64,000 nt of DNA, taken from the NCBI GenBank assembly GCA_035578155.1, contig JAPWDM010000001.1:10577543-10641542 (forward strand), read 5' to 3'. The stretch is from Brachynemurus nebulosus. Taxonomy: Eukaryota > Arthropoda > Insecta > Neuroptera > Myrmeleontidae. Each line of letters opens with the position of its first letter. Within the stretch, counting starts at the first letter, position 1. The notes below the pieces were generated by a model. It was not told where the DNA came from and did no database searches. It worked only from the letters and a program-made list of their open reading frames with translations. The translations under genes were made by a program, and so were the position numbers. This document shows positions 11,653 to 23,223 of this stretch, piece by piece.

Positions 11653-12562
11653 CACGTGTGCTTCATAATAAGATTCCTTCACAAATTGAATACAGAGAAA
11701 GAGATGGAACGTTATTTGTTTAACTTATCACAAGTTTTTTTTGCTAAAATGTAGTGTATACAGTATGTTCCTTTAGATATTTTAATTCAAAATTATTACT
11801 TACAAAAATGATATCATTATAATGCAACTTTTTAAATAAAAGAAATACGTACATAATTTATGTATCCTCATGTAAGATATGTCATATGTATATTCTGTTT
11901 TATTTAAACATTAATACATAGACTTTTAGTCACATATGTACATATTATTTTCACATCTTCAAATTGTCATATGTTTATGTATTTTTTATGCAAAATAATA
12001 AATTAATATAACGTAAAAGCCCCCATTATAGAACGGTATCTAATACTGGAACAGTTTTGACATTTACATATTTATTTCTTTAATTAAGTAAGGAAACATT
12101 AAATTAAATTATTATTAATAATAATTTCTGTTATCAGACGTTTCTTTCAGAAATAACTTCATTAATATGTAAATATCAAAACTGTTCCAGTATTAGATAC
12201 CGTTCCATAATGGAGGCTTTTATGTTATATTAGATAATTAAATACATATTTAGTTTTGAACAGAATATGTGCACACTTCACGATGTTTTTTCTCAGAAAC
12301 GATATCATAACATAAATATTTAAAAATATTTTTAACTCTAAAAAAATGATCTTGTTACATGTGCATTTATTATTACGGATTTGGTATGTACAAAACTATT
12401 TTTATTTTATTTTTTATTTTTATCACACTTACGTTACCTTTATTGCCTTTATACGTATATCCTATATATGTGTACATTTTGAACACCCTACATACGCTTC
12501 ACTTATAGTAACACAGGAAAAGACAAATCTTTCTTGGTGTTACGTTTTGTGAAGTATTAGTG
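11653..12562. mobile_element. 910 bp TA-flanked insertion in the Tc1 right TIR
   Basis: Removing 11653-12562 plus one TA rejoins the Tc1 TIR exactly. The ends CACGTGTGCTTCA and, inward from the right, CACTAATACTTCA form a weak TIR. There is no coding capacity apart from a hydrophobic 68-codon frame at 12346-12552 that I do not trust. It carries its own nested MITE at 12007-12229. Confidence 0.7.
12007..12229. mobile_element. Foldback MITE, 223 bp, nested two levels deep
   Basis: The inverted arms are about 65 bp long: TATAACGTAAAAGCCCCCAT at the left and TATAACATAAAAGCCTCCAT inward from the right. Both contain the palindrome-like GTATCTAATACTGGAACAG. A related end is visible in reverse at about 46371-46400. 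No frame. TA is the likely TSD. Confidence 0.82.
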
Positions 12563-12581
12563 TATTATGAGACGGACTGTA

Positions 12582-13293
12582 TAAAGTCCTAACTATTTAA
12601 TAATGTTTCAGTACAAAATTGGCACAATTCATGCATTTTTTAGTTATCACAAGCAAATTTGAATAAAATTTTGATATACATAAGTTATAAAGGAAAAAAT
12701 TTCATTTGGTCTATTGACTGCTCACTATACGGAACCCTAATTATGTAAACTCTAGTCACTGTTGACCGATTTTCACACCTTAGGCGGGCCTAAGGTGTGA
12801 TTCTTACCTTCTTGACGTTTCTGTCAAGATGGTAAGAATCTTGATTCTGATTCTTATGAGACGTTGACGTTTTTCAATTTGTCACCGATTCTAGAGGTCT
12901 GTAGGCACCATTTTAGGAATCACTTGCCCCAAAAATTTTAAAATCGACTTGAATACATTAATAATTGCCGTCTTAATTTAGTTTCTGTCTTACAATATTG
13001 ATACCGAGCTAAGAATCTGTTTACTGTTAAAATTGGTTTTTCTTATTGGATAATATTAAATTAAAAATCATAATACGAGGTACGATAATGTTTTCAAACT
13101 TTTTAAAATTTTCCGGGATAATTAGTTGATGAAGAAATTTTGGTAAATTGAAAACTTCATTAAAAATAAATAATTAATTAAAACTGATTCGTACGGTTTC
13201 AGTATTTACTTTTATAGCTTGTTATTCAACAAAAAATTGATAATAAGCAGGTATCGGACTTCTTTCGGATCAGACAGTATCGTGTTCAGTATA
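12582..13293. other. Two adjacent short hairpins, otherwise nothing
   Basis: At 12773-12800 TCACACCTTAGGC meets its reverse complement almost without a loop. Directly next to it, 12800-12839 forms a second stem of 17 bp (ATTCTTACCTTCTTGAC with one mismatch). Function unknown. The rest of the stretch is AT-rich and featureless. Confidence 0.55.
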
Positions 13294-13295
13294 TA

Positions 13296-13656
13296 CAGGG
13301 CTTTCATTATATATCGAGCCCCAAGTGATCAAATTTGTTTATCGCGCTTGGTAATTTGTTTACTGTATGTTGGTGGCATTGTAGTGAAGTTAGTTGCTAG
13401 CTGAAAACACTAAAAATAAATAACCGAAATCATTCGTATTTTTCAGTACTGCAATTATTACATTAAATATTTAGTTGTAAATTTCATAAATACATAATCT
13501 TAAATTTAGTTCTTATTATATAAAACAATATTGTTATATAACAGATTTTTAAATAACACCGCATTTAGGGTATTTTTTCTTAATAATTACCATACACACA
13601 AATATGGCAGAAATTATATTTGGTCATGTGGGTCTCGATATATAATGAAAGCCCCG
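13296..13656. mobile_element. Tc1/mariner-type MITE, 361 bp
   Basis: The TIRs read CAGGGCTTTCATTATATATC on the left and CGGGGCTTTCATTATATATC inward from the right, with a TA TSD at 13294-13295 and 13657-13658. The inner sequence is non-coding. Confidence 0.85.
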
Positions 13657-13658
13657 TA

Positions 13659-15225
13659 CTGGTATACATATTGCACTCAATGTGATTAAAAGTTGAAAAT
13701 ATTTTTATAAAATAAGCGTACACAAGTTACACAACACACACATACATATATGTATAAAAATATTATTTATACGTATTTTATATAAACATCCTTTTTAATT
13801 CTTTTATTTGTTACCTGTACAACTGAAAAGTGCAATTGAAATTTTAATTGACTATCAAAAGTATTTTTGATTATATTATGTTTGTGATTTATGTGATATG
13901 CCATTTAAATTAAATAAATTCATCTTTTTTTATTGTTTTCAATTTTGAGAGATAGAAGTATAGTAGCTTATTAAAAATTTGTTTTTCATTAATAAAAAAT
14001 CTTAGTAAATATGTACGTGTTAGGTGTTACAGTGGACCGTCTAAATATTCAACAAATTTTCAATAAATTTTACAAAAATTTTTTCCGATTTTTTGAATTT
14101 TTTTACTTTCGTCAAATAAAAAATGCCGTTAGTGTTCTAAATGGTGAAAAATGTAATTGTTGACCAATTACATACATTCATTCAAATGTGCACAATTTCA
14201 TGTAATTTAGTCGCAAAATTTTATTGCAATAAGTACGGTCCTGACCTGTCCGAAAAAGCTCGCTACCTGATAAGTTTGTTTTTAATAAAATAAATAACTC
14301 GATTCAATTTTTCCATTCGCATATCTGTTCTTTTTGAGTCTGTTCCGGACACCCATATAAACACACCCACACGTAAATAAAATAAATATGGAAAGATATG
14401 AAGTTGACAGTTTTCGCAAATAAACAAAATATTAAACGCATTAAATGCACGGAAGAGAGCCATAACTGTACCTGATAACGTTGTAATAACAATAAAATTT
14501 CCTGTTTGTCAGTCGTATTCACTCTTAAACCTCTTTTCAAAAGTATCAGGTACATATTATACAATAAAATAGCAAACAAAAACACATAATATACAATATT
14601 ATAATCTTTAATATAAAATAGCATTTTTAGCATCTTCTATTTTAAATAATTTCGGTCAAACCATTTTTCATTTTACATTTAAAATGGAAATATATGCCTA
14701 TCCAAGTTTATTATGTGCTTTATGATCAACATTAAAAATGGAACTAAAGTTGTGCTCAACTCGAGCGACTTGAGTTAATTCACTCGAGTCGATTCACTCG
14801 AGATTCAATATCACTGGAGTCAAATTTAATAACATGAATTGCATTTTCTATCGAGGGACTTATTTCGCTTTAATTTGTAAAATTTCGTTTGTCGATAAGA
14901 CACTTTAACATTTAGAGTGTAGATGATTTTTATAACATGTAGTCCAGGTTGAATTTTGTATTAAATAGAAATGTTAATAAATAGAAAAAATTCTGATTTT
15001 GAAACATGAAAATTTTAAGGCTACGAAGACTTTCTCAATAAATTGCTATTTCTTAGTTGCAATAAATTTGATATGTTAGTAACTCTTTTCTATTAATGTA
15101 TATTTTATAAACATCTATTATCATTAATTTTTTAAAAAAAATTAATAAATAATAAATTCAAATTTTTTCTGTTTCTTATTTTCTATTTTAAAAGATTATA
15201 TGAACCATTGTGTACAGCCCTAATC
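13659..15225. other. Nothing recognised
   Basis: AT-rich non-coding DNA. A CTCGAG-rich patch at about 14758-14800 contains several short CACTCGAG repeats. Overlapping minus-strand frames at 14263-14633 are low-complexity and not convincing. Confidence 0.4.
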
Positions 15226-15226
15226 C

Positions 15227-15650
15227 TACTGCGATATATATATGCTGATCCAATTGAGAGAAAGAAAAATGTGAATGTATTGGACACACGGATATAAAAA
15301 AAAAACATTAGGAATTTTTTGAGTAAACAAATCATTATATATGTATACAGGGTGGAATTTTGATAACTCTTATACCTTTTGGTATATTTCGATAAAATTT
15401 TACGATGATTTAGAACAGAATTTGTTGGAAACAACATAGCTATGTTTTAAGCTATATTGTTTCCAACAAGTTCCGTTCTAAATCATCGTAAAATTTTATG
15501 GAAATTCACCAAAAGTATAAGAGTTATTAAAATTCCACCCTGTATACATATACAATGATTTGTTTACACAAAAAATTCCGAATTTTTTTTTTTAATATCT
15601 GTGTGACCAATGCATACACATTTTTCTTTCTCTCAATCAGATCAGCAGTG
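15227..15650. mobile_element. Long-hairpin MITE family F, copy 1
   Basis: Almost the whole element is one inverted repeat. The left arm starts GCTGATCCAATTGAGAGAAA and the right arm, read inward, starts CACTGCTGATCTGATTGAGA. The centre holds AACAACATAGCTATGTT. The left terminus is disturbed by a short TA run after CTACTGC. A second copy sits inside the large transposon at 62416-62922. Confidence 0.85.
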
Positions 15651-15896
15651 TATATAAGTCAATGCGCATTTAATACGGCTGAACTTGGTGAAATCTCAGA
15701 CTTCATCAAATGATTTAGACTTTAGAGCATCAAGATCTGGTTTGAGCACATGTTTTACATCAAAAGATACATATAATAATACGGGAGGTAGCGTTGTATT
15801 TACATTGGTGATTTTAGGCCGAATGAATTCTACTTTAAATATTAGATTAGTACCTAATAATCATCAAAACAGGCGTCAACCGTCGCACCCGCAGTG

Positions 15897-16192
15897 GACC
15901 TAAAAGAGACAGCGGGTTAATTTTAAGCTACTTTTTGACATTTAAAATTGTCAAATATTGTCCACTGATTTTACATTACAAAAAAATTGTTATTATAATT
16001 TTTAATTTCCATAGTTATGTTTGATTAGAGATTTATTTAACTTGTTATGATTGAAATTAATTTTAAAAAAATTAATTAAAGAAATAATTTTTTTAGCTAT
16101 ATTTTTTTTGTAATGTAAAATCAGTGGACAATATTTGACAATTCTAAATGTCAAAAAGTAGCTTAAAATTAACGCGCTGCCTCTTTTAGGTC
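15897..16192. mobile_element. Foldback MITE, 296 bp
   Basis: Inverted arms of about 95 bp begin GACCTAAAAGAGACAGCGGG on the left and GACCTAAAAGAGGCAGCGCG inward from the right, and include TAATTTTAAGCTACTTTTTG and CAATATTGTCCACTGA-type blocks. No clear TSD and no coding capacity. Confidence 0.82.
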
Positions 16193-16199
16193 TTTTGGA

Positions 16200-16550
16200 A
16201 ATCACAAAGTTAAGTAAACAATTCTTGTTTGGAATTCATCAAGTTAAGTAAATAATTCTTGTTTGGAATTCATAAAGTGAAGTAAGGAATTCTAGTTAGA
16301 AATTCATAAAAGTAAAGAAGCTTCCTAAAAGTTTAATATTAATAAAATTTAAAACAAAATGTATTTAAATAATAAAATATAAATAACATTAATAAAACAA
16401 TTCTGTTTTGGAATTTAAAAAGTTAAGAAGTCGTTTTATTGTTTTTCCGAATTTTAAAAATAAAATATGTAAAAGTTTAAAGTTAATAAAACTTAAAACA
16501 AAATGTATTTAAATAAGGAAATATAAATGTCTTAATAAAATAATATTACT
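16200..16550. repeat. Short tandem and direct repeats
   Basis: Three units of roughly 40 bp contain AAGTTAAGTAAACAATTCTT and GTTTGGAATTCAT (about 16205-16310). A second direct repeat of about 75 bp containing TTTAAAACAAAATGTATTTA occurs at about 16330-16400 and 16470-16545. It looks like a decayed satellite next to the foldback MITE. Confidence 0.7.
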
Positions 16551-18302
16551 TAAAATAATAGAAATTACTTATATTAAAATATTAAACTTAAAACTAAACT
16601 AAAGGATGTACTAAATGAACAAGATAACGTCGAATTTCGACTAAAATCGTTTATAAAAATTTATACGTGTTAAAATGTTTGGAAGCGGTTTTCTTTTACA
16701 TTTAATAAAAATATTATTATCTTTATGAACAAGTGTTTATTTTCAACAATCGAACCTACTACCTTTTGGAAAAGATATCCAATTAATAAGTTTTGACCAT
16801 AAAATATTACGGGAACAAATTTTACAAATAATGAACTTTGGACTACATTAAAGGATTAAAACAACAAATACTTCATCATAATTCGGGTCGGTGACCCTCA
16901 CCACTTCATTAGCCTGGTACCTCTTTATATCCTGGCAAACCGTTACAGCTTCACCGGCAAACCGTTACCGCTTCAATGGGAACCTCAAAATTTTGACTAA
17001 CATGGTACATCATTACAATATATTTTGCAAGATTTTACCATGTTACACTTTTACAATGAACAAACCGTTTCCTTTCTTCTCGTAACACAATAATAGCAAA
17101 ATGAAAGCAAAATATACGTATTCGTACGACAAAAAGAAAAAGAACTGCTATTTCCATCTTTACACAAAAGGTAAAACTCATTTATATATAGAAAAATACT
17201 AAGAAATGAGAAAAAAATAATACCCACAAATACTATTTAAACGATTAAACTGTAACGACAAATTTATTTGCTAACATTCCCCATCAAAAAATAATATCAA
17301 TCTCTAAATTGGTTTGTTAATCACCCAGTCTATTAGCTGAATGTTAAAGAATGGCTTTCTTTAGTCTTATATAGGTAAATTTACAGTAGAAACACCAAAT
17401 TTGACCACAGTTTTCGATTCAGAGAGTTAAATTATGAGTCAAAAATAAATAAAAACAGTTATAGTTTATGATATGAACGAATCCATAACTTTACCCTACA
17501 TGTTTTTTATTGAAATATGAAAGGTATTAAAAAATTTTTAAATATACCGTTATTGTTCACATTTTGTTGTTAATTTCAAAATATCCAAAAATAAATTAAA
17601 AATATATTTTTTAATTCTCCTCGAAAACTAGTTTACATTGGACAAACGTTCAAAAATCTATCTTATGTGATTTTTCCACTCTATCTAAAAAAATTTCAAA
17701 AAAATTTGTCGAAAACGGTCCAAAATACCCGATTCCGCATATCCGATGGGTGGAATCATTTAACGGTTCGGAACATCACCCAATTTTGTAAAAGTTGAAT
17801 ATTTCGTTCGACAGAAACTGTGCTTTACATCAAAAAGCACAATAGCACATTTTTAGGTCGATAAATGAGACTGAGCTAACCAAACTATTAACTTTATGCT
17901 TATTTACTATAATTTTCTTCCATTGTATGACTACTTAATTATGTGCCACAGTTCAAAGTATGTATTTAAAAATAAATTGTCAAAATTAAAGAGACAAATA
18001 ATATACGCAACTAAAACAATAATTACAAAACAATTTATTTATCAAATATAGATTATTTTATTTTTAATTGCATAATAATATATATAATTATTTTTAATTG
18101 AAACATAATTTGTATTACTACGTACATAGTACACATTCCAATGTACGGCCGTACAACTCACTTCTGCTATAATATGCGCACTGCTTTTTAATTACATTTT
18201 TTGTAGCAGTAGTTAAATAAAAATTCATTCATTCGCTCCAGCTCTCCCTACACATGAAAATTAAATAAAATATATACATATATCAGTTTTCTGAGCAACA
18301 CA
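16551..18302. other. Nothing recognised
   Basis: About 1.75 kb of AT-rich DNA. A CCGTTAC-containing short repeat (CTGGCAAACCGTTACAGCTT, CCGGCAAACCGTTACCGCTT) lies at about 16930-16975. No other structure seen. Confidence 0.4.
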
Positions 18303-18884
18303 TAGGGTAGACCGGGGCAAGTTTGATACAGGGGTAAGTTTACACAATCCTTATAGCTCACAAACCGTTGATCGGAGCGCAGCACTTGTCAGGCCAAACA
18401 AGTTACTGAGACTGACATTTGTAAGTACGTCAGTTTGCAACCAGTACTATTAGTAACAAACAAGGTAGAGTAGAATTTGTGATTTTTTTTGAAATGAGTA
18501 AATTTTTACACCACTATGTTAGTGTGAATAGTAATTATACTAAGTATTAGATCTTTACAATTCATCATGGATTATCTTGTTAGGCCGTTCTTTTACGGTT
18601 ATTTTAAGATAGTTTGTTAAATGTTAATCTCATTAAAAAAATTTGTAGGTTATGTTTTGTTGAAAATATGCCAAAGGGGCAAGTTTACACAAGCCACATG
18701 GGGTATGTTTACACATTCTTTAAATCGTGTTTTATTTGTGAATTTCTTTCTTTCAAAACGCTTTCTTCCAAATGTGCTCCGTCTACTTCCGCAACACTTT
18801 CGACTTCTTTTGCATACTGACCAATCGGTTTCTAGTTCTACACGTGTGTACTATCTAGCCTTCTAGGTAACCCATCGCTGAAAC

Positions 18885-19190
18885 ATTTGGTATCAGGATT
18901 TTTTCAACGCCAGAAGATGTGTGACCATTTAAGAAAGGAGATTCAAGAAAAAGAACTGATAAAAGCAGGAAGAAACGATAAAAAAATTTACAAGAATAAG
19001 AAAAAAACAGAAAAAACTTTCCTTGTTTTGCTCTGAAAAGACAAAAACACAAAAAAAAAGTAAAAATTACAAAAACAAAAGATGATGGTTCATATGAATC
19101 CGATAATGAAAATGACGATGAAAACTGTGCTTATATATACTGCTTGAAACAATTCAGAAATTCTAAACCTGCTGCATACTGGATACAATG
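18885..19190 (+). pseudogene. Jerky/pogo transposase C-terminal remnant
   Basis: Read in one frame with stops, the segment contains STPEDV followed by PFKKG and a basic stretch, as in the STPEDIRPFPKA region after the DDE domain of jerky-like transposases. An acidic block (DDGSYESDNENDDENC) leads into CLKQFRNSKPAAYWIQC, resembling their zinc-binding tail. The frame is cut by the MITE at 19232; a Cys-containing CVNCESNSEC stretch past the MITE (about 19722-19752) looks like its continuation. The catalytic domain is missing. Relic. Confidence 0.78.
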
Positions 19191-19231
19191 CATATTATAG
19201 TGTAAGCTGTAAGAGATAAGATACATGATAA

Positions 19232-19692
19232 GGCCGGGCGCACATTGAGACGCAGGCAGAGCAGCGCAGTTTCTGTGATTCGTGTTGTAGAACGGGACAC
19301 CGCGAATTGAAACGCAGAACAAAACAGAGCAGCACTGCGTCGCACGAGACCGATGTGACACTCATGAATGTGACACAGAAACTGCACGATGCTGCCCGAC
19401 ATTGTAACACGTTCTCGAGTTTTAGTTAGTTTTATTTCGCCGAAATGAAAAGAATTGAAGAAATTGAAGAAAAACAGTGCTGCTCTGCTCTGCTTTGCTT
19501 TTAAATTCGTACTATCTCGTTCTACTACCAGAGTCACAGAAACTGCGCTGCCCTGCTTGCGTTAACTGCGTCTCAATGTGCGCCCGGCTACACAGTTTAT
19601 TTCTTGCGCTTTCCTGCCCTGTCCTGCTCTGCTCTGCTCTACCCTGCCCTGCGTTTACTACGTGACGCAGCTCAACGTGCGCCTGGTCTGAC
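19232..19692. mobile_element. MITE inserted in the pogo/jerky element
   Basis: The TIRs start GGCCGGGCGCACATTGAGAC on the left and GACCAGGCGCACGTTGAGCT inward from the right. An internal reverse copy of the same end lies near 19567-19590, so it may be two overlapping copies. The GC-rich GCAGAGCAGCGCAG repeats contrast with the host DNA. TIR style suggests PIF/Harbinger, but I cannot show a 3 bp TSD. Confidence 0.72.
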
Positions 19693-20206
19693 TGTATCTA
19701 ACTGATTAAATTTTTCTTGCATGCGTGAACTGTGAAAGCAATTCTGAATGTGCCATTCTAGCCGATGTGTAAACCCTGCCCATTATTTCATACTAATTTG
19801 TATATTAATTGTCAATTTTTCGTTATTTGATGCTTTTTAGCATTTGAAATTTTATATTTTATTATTATTATTATTATTATTTTGTTACTAAAACCGATTC
19901 ACACATTTATTTGTGTTTTTTACAGTTATTACCCTTAAATTTTTTCATTTTAGAAATGTTTAAACTTAACCCAGATACTGTGTAAACATGCCCCCTAAAG
20001 GGGGCATGTTTAGACAGGTGACATCATTCAAAAAAAAAAGCTGAGTATCTAAAAAAGTATAATAGTAGGAAGCTCTTCGCAGACGTCAAAATGAAGCTTA
20101 ACAATCAACTTATAATTGAGTATAAAAAATGTATAAATAGCTGTACTACAAAAAATTAGAATAACCAAAAACTAAAAACTGTGTAAATATGCCCCGGTCT
20201 ACCCTA

Positions 20207-20560
20207 CTATATAATTATGTATATACAGATTATACCGGCGGGGTTACAGTCTGTAAGCAAACTGTACAGTCATTTACTATTAAAATTTTAGTCATTTGTT
20301 ACTCCAATAATCTTATACTATTAAACGAACAATCTTTGTATATAGGTATATGTATGTATGTATGTATTTCCTTTTTTTCTTGGAAATGGCTCTAACGATT
20401 TTGATGAAATTTGCTATGGAGGAGCTTTTCGGGCTTAGAAAGTGATTTAGCTAGGTATCAACTCGCTAAAAATTCGTTTAGAATCTCCTGAGTTTGTTTT
20501 CATTAAGCGAATATCAGTTTCTCATTTGTTACTAACTAAATGCATTTTACAATATTAGTA
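20207..20560. other. Short TATG run and unassigned repeat-like sequence
   Basis: Contains GTATGTATGTATGTATT near 20350 and then a stretch around TTTTGATGAAATTTGCTATG that resembles common insect non-coding repeats. No partner seen in this window. Confidence 0.4.
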
Positions 20561-20564
20561 AATA

Positions 20565-21000
20565 TTTCTACAGATACCATGAATAATAATAATAATATTT
20601 TTTTTATTACCCTTGCGGGAGAAGTACTAACTTGGCGCACACATTTTTGTACGCAAAATAGCTGTTTGCCCACTGTACTCTTCCCACATACTTTTTTGCG
20701 TGCGGAACGTACACCTTCCACACGCAAAATTTAATCAAAACACGCAAAGCCGCCTCTTGATTTTTCATTTAATAAATATTTCATAATTATTTCTATAGAA
20801 ACCATCAACAAAATAATTTAAACAATATTTAATTTAAGAAAAAGACAAACACTCAAAAATATTATTTTAAAAAGGAATAAAAAATAGTAATAATAATGGA
20901 AAAAAGTATGTGAAACTCGTAATAAAAAATAGTATGTGCAACTCGGGCCGGATTGTCGATTGCCCGCACTTATTGCATAATATACTATTACCGACGACTA
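20565..21000 (-). repeat. Dispersed repeat family B, copy 2 (reverse)
   Basis: Diverged reverse copy of 1555-2010. It contains ACTTGGCGCACACATTTTTG and GCCCACTGTACTCTTCCCAC and ends at GCATAATATACTATTA. The ORF-like stretches on both strands are shadows of its inner inverted repeat. Confidence 0.7.
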
Positions 21001-22338
21001 TTATGAAATTACTTATTTGCTGTACAAAATGTTCTCCTCAACAAATTCCATTCAAATGGAATTTCCACTGAGCTGGGCTCGGTCAGCCTGCTATTATACT
21101 CCTTATACGTCAAATTCTATTTTAACGAAAATGAATAGTATGCGTCTATAAGTAATGTTTTCAAAGATAAATCCATTTACTAATTGCCTATAGGAAGATA
21201 AGTAAACTTTTTTGACCTGTGATTTATTATAATTATAATAACCAGAAAGCAGAATGATAAATGGTGCTTCTACGTCAAGTTACCTGCTATGTAAACGTAA
21301 ACTTACGATATCAAGTAGTTAAAAAAATATATAATTATTACTGTGAATTACAGTCATCTGGGGTATCGTAAAACCAGACAACTTTACCATACCACATTTT
21401 ACTTTAAGCTGTAAATTAAAATTTCATGGCTCATGTCCATATCTACGGCATTTTCTTTTAACGACTAAAATATTTTTATTGTATGCAGACACAGTTAAGA
21501 CAATCGACGCAGCTGAGGTGTGGGAAAAATGTGAAATTTCTAATGATATTATGACGTCAATACGGTGTTTATGGACATTTGAAAAAAAAATTGACAATTC
21601 AAAAATATTTTGCTTTGTTTTATATATATTATCCTCTTCCTGGTATGAAAATGAGATATGTGGGAAATGTTCGTTTTAATTAAAGAAATTTGAAGCAACG
21701 CTCTTCAAAAATTATAAATCCTGCTATCCTATAAAATTTATAGAAAAATTCGATTATGTACTGTTACTATAGGTTAGGTAGAGTTGGTTAAAACACGGAG
21801 AGAAAAATCCTATAATTTTTGTAGAGAAAATTTCAGAAAAATTACCATGCTCTCTTATAATCCGTGCGCGATCGACGACCAAAGTAAAAAATATATTATA
21901 GCATGGTAAAATTTAATGTGCTAACACACAACTTCTATCACACTCTTATGCATATATGTTATAGTTTAATTCTTGTTGTCGTACTCTTCCATTTGCGCAA
22001 CTGACACGCAACCTTATGTTGCTTAGGCTGTACCTGTAAAAACTTCCAAGATGCCCGATCTTTTCCGACCTTCGATTGATGCATACAAAAATGATCGGCA
22101 ACAATATATTGTAATGCTGAATTGAGAAAATGATGAATTAAACGATGACCATCCGTCCTGTGAGGCATTCTATTGAACACTGCTTCGACAGTTCGACACT
22201 ACAGAACATCACACCAGCTAGCTAGCTGGTGCGGTGGTAACACCACCAGGTCTGGCTATGTGACCTTCCATATATGATTGTGTTGTTACCTTTTGCAGCT
22301 TGCCTCGCTATGTGATGCCTTCTCCTTCTTTCTTTCTA
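21001..22338. other. Mostly featureless; one unrecognised minus-strand frame
   Basis: A block at about 21795-21815 (ACACGGAGAGAAAAATCC) matches the terminus of MITE family D. A 73-codon minus-strand frame at 21959-22180 (with RMPHRTDGHRLIHHFL) has ordinary amino-acid composition and could be a gene fragment, but I do not recognise it. The rest is AT-rich. Confidence 0.4.
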
Positions 22339-22341
22339 CTA

Positions 22342-22550
22342 CCGTCGTCCCTCAACTTATTGACAATTTAACTTATTGACAATGATCGTAGTTTACCTTA
22401 AGTTATAGACAAATCATCTGTATGTACGCATTGCCACACTACGACACAGCACGTATGACCTTGGGTACATACATATGGTTTGTCTATAACTTAAGGTAAA
22501 CTACGATCATCGTCAATAACTTAAATTGTCAATAAGTTGAGGGACGACTG
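22342..22550. mobile_element. pogo/Tc1-type foldback MITE, 209 bp
   Basis: Nearly perfect arms of about 75 bp start CCGTCGTCCCTCAACTTATT on the left and CAGTCGTCCCTCAACTTATT inward from the right, with a TA TSD at 22340-22341 and 22551-22552. The arms include CAATGATCGTAGTTTACCTT. Only a short loop separates them. Confidence 0.88.
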
Positions 22551-22612
22551 TATTAGATTCTTTTCTTCTTTTCTACATTTCTTCTATTTTAAGACAGAAT
22601 GGTAATTTTTAT

Positions 22613-22660
22613 AAACAAAAAAAAAAAAAAAAAAAACAAAAAACAAAAAACAAAAAATAT
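22613..22660. repeat. A-rich (AAAAAAC)n microsatellite
   Basis: A long A-run followed by several CAAAAAA units. No SINE body is recognisable beside it. Confidence 0.85.
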
Positions 22661-22754
22661 TTTTCTGTCGGCAATGGAACTTTTTATTGTGCTGTTTTAC
22701 AAATTTTATGGAGCTAATATTACGGAAAGAACATTCTATCCTTTAAATTTTCTA

Positions 22755-22871
22755 TGATTAATTATAATTTTTATATTTTTACCGTACAAAATTGAATATG
22801 TTCGCCTTGTACACGTCGATTGTAGTGCTGAGCACAGTAATTTTTATATGAATTTTTTTCCGTGAAGTTAG
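22755..22871. repeat. Half copy of palindromic MITE family D
   Basis: Contains ACCGTACAAAATTGAATATG and ACACGTCGATTGTAGTGCTG, matching one arm of the family D hairpins at 47728 and 49606. The opposite arm is absent, so this is a one-armed remnant. Confidence 0.75.
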
Positions 22872-23132
22872 TGACAATTCTGTCAAATCCTCAAAATAGT
22901 CGTCGTATATACCTACATATTTGGGTTTAATTTCCATATTTTCAAAAAAAAAACTAATATGAGAAAAAACGATACGCTTAATACGGTACCGCTAAAATTT
23001 ACAAGCTTTTTAAAAATTTAATAAATTAAATCTTAATCTCAGATGTCTTCAGTTGGAGTAGGTTCGACGCGATGACATATTTTTAAACAATAAATGATTT
23101 ATCTACCGCAGTAGTAAGTGATTCTGATCTCC

Positions 23133-23223
23133 TATATATCGCACCTCGGCAATAACACAGCCACATCTATACACACAATTCCATAAGAGATGTGGCTGTG
23201 TTATTGCCGAGGTGCGATATATA
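23133..23223. repeat. Perfect 36 bp hairpin
   Basis: Arms 23133-23168 and 23188-23223 are exact reverse complements (core CGCACCTCGGCAATAACACA), with a 19 nt loop. No decay is visible, so it is either young or maintained. No TSD is evident. It is probably a minimal foldback element. Confidence 0.85.

Larger units (their letters stand above)
11027..12579 (+). mobile_element. Tc1-like element with long TIRs, interrupted
   Basis: The left end is CAGTTCGGTCTCATAATATA and the right end, read inward, is CAGTCCGTCTCATAATA. A TA TSD lies at 11025-11026 and 12580-12581. Inverted arms of about 120 bp (11035-11150 and 11535-11652) show the TIRs are long. The right TIR is split at CTATA/TTATGAG by a 910 bp insertion. 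Without it the element is about 640 bp, an internally deleted Tc1 derivative. Confidence 0.88.
18305..20204 (+). mobile_element. pogo/jerky-type transposon, internally deleted, 1.9 kb
   Basis: The TIRs are GGGTAGACCGGGGCAAGTTT on the left and GGGTAGACCGGGGCATATTT inward from the right, with a TA TSD at 18303-18304 and 20205-20206. Further GGGGCAAGTTTACACA blocks lie near both ends. It retains the C-terminal part of a CENP-B/jerky-type transposase at 18885-19190, lacks the DDE core, and is interrupted by a second MITE at 19232-19692. Confidence 0.88.

Noticed and set aside
19131..19665. Several overlapping frames on both strands rich in Cys, Ser and Leu
   Set aside because: They are produced by the GCAGAGCAGCGCAG-type repeats of the inserted MITE, not by a gene.
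21959..22180. 73-codon minus-strand frame as a LINE or host gene fragment
   Set aside because: The composition is acceptable, but I cannot match it to any family and there is no supporting context, so it is mentioned only within a background entry.
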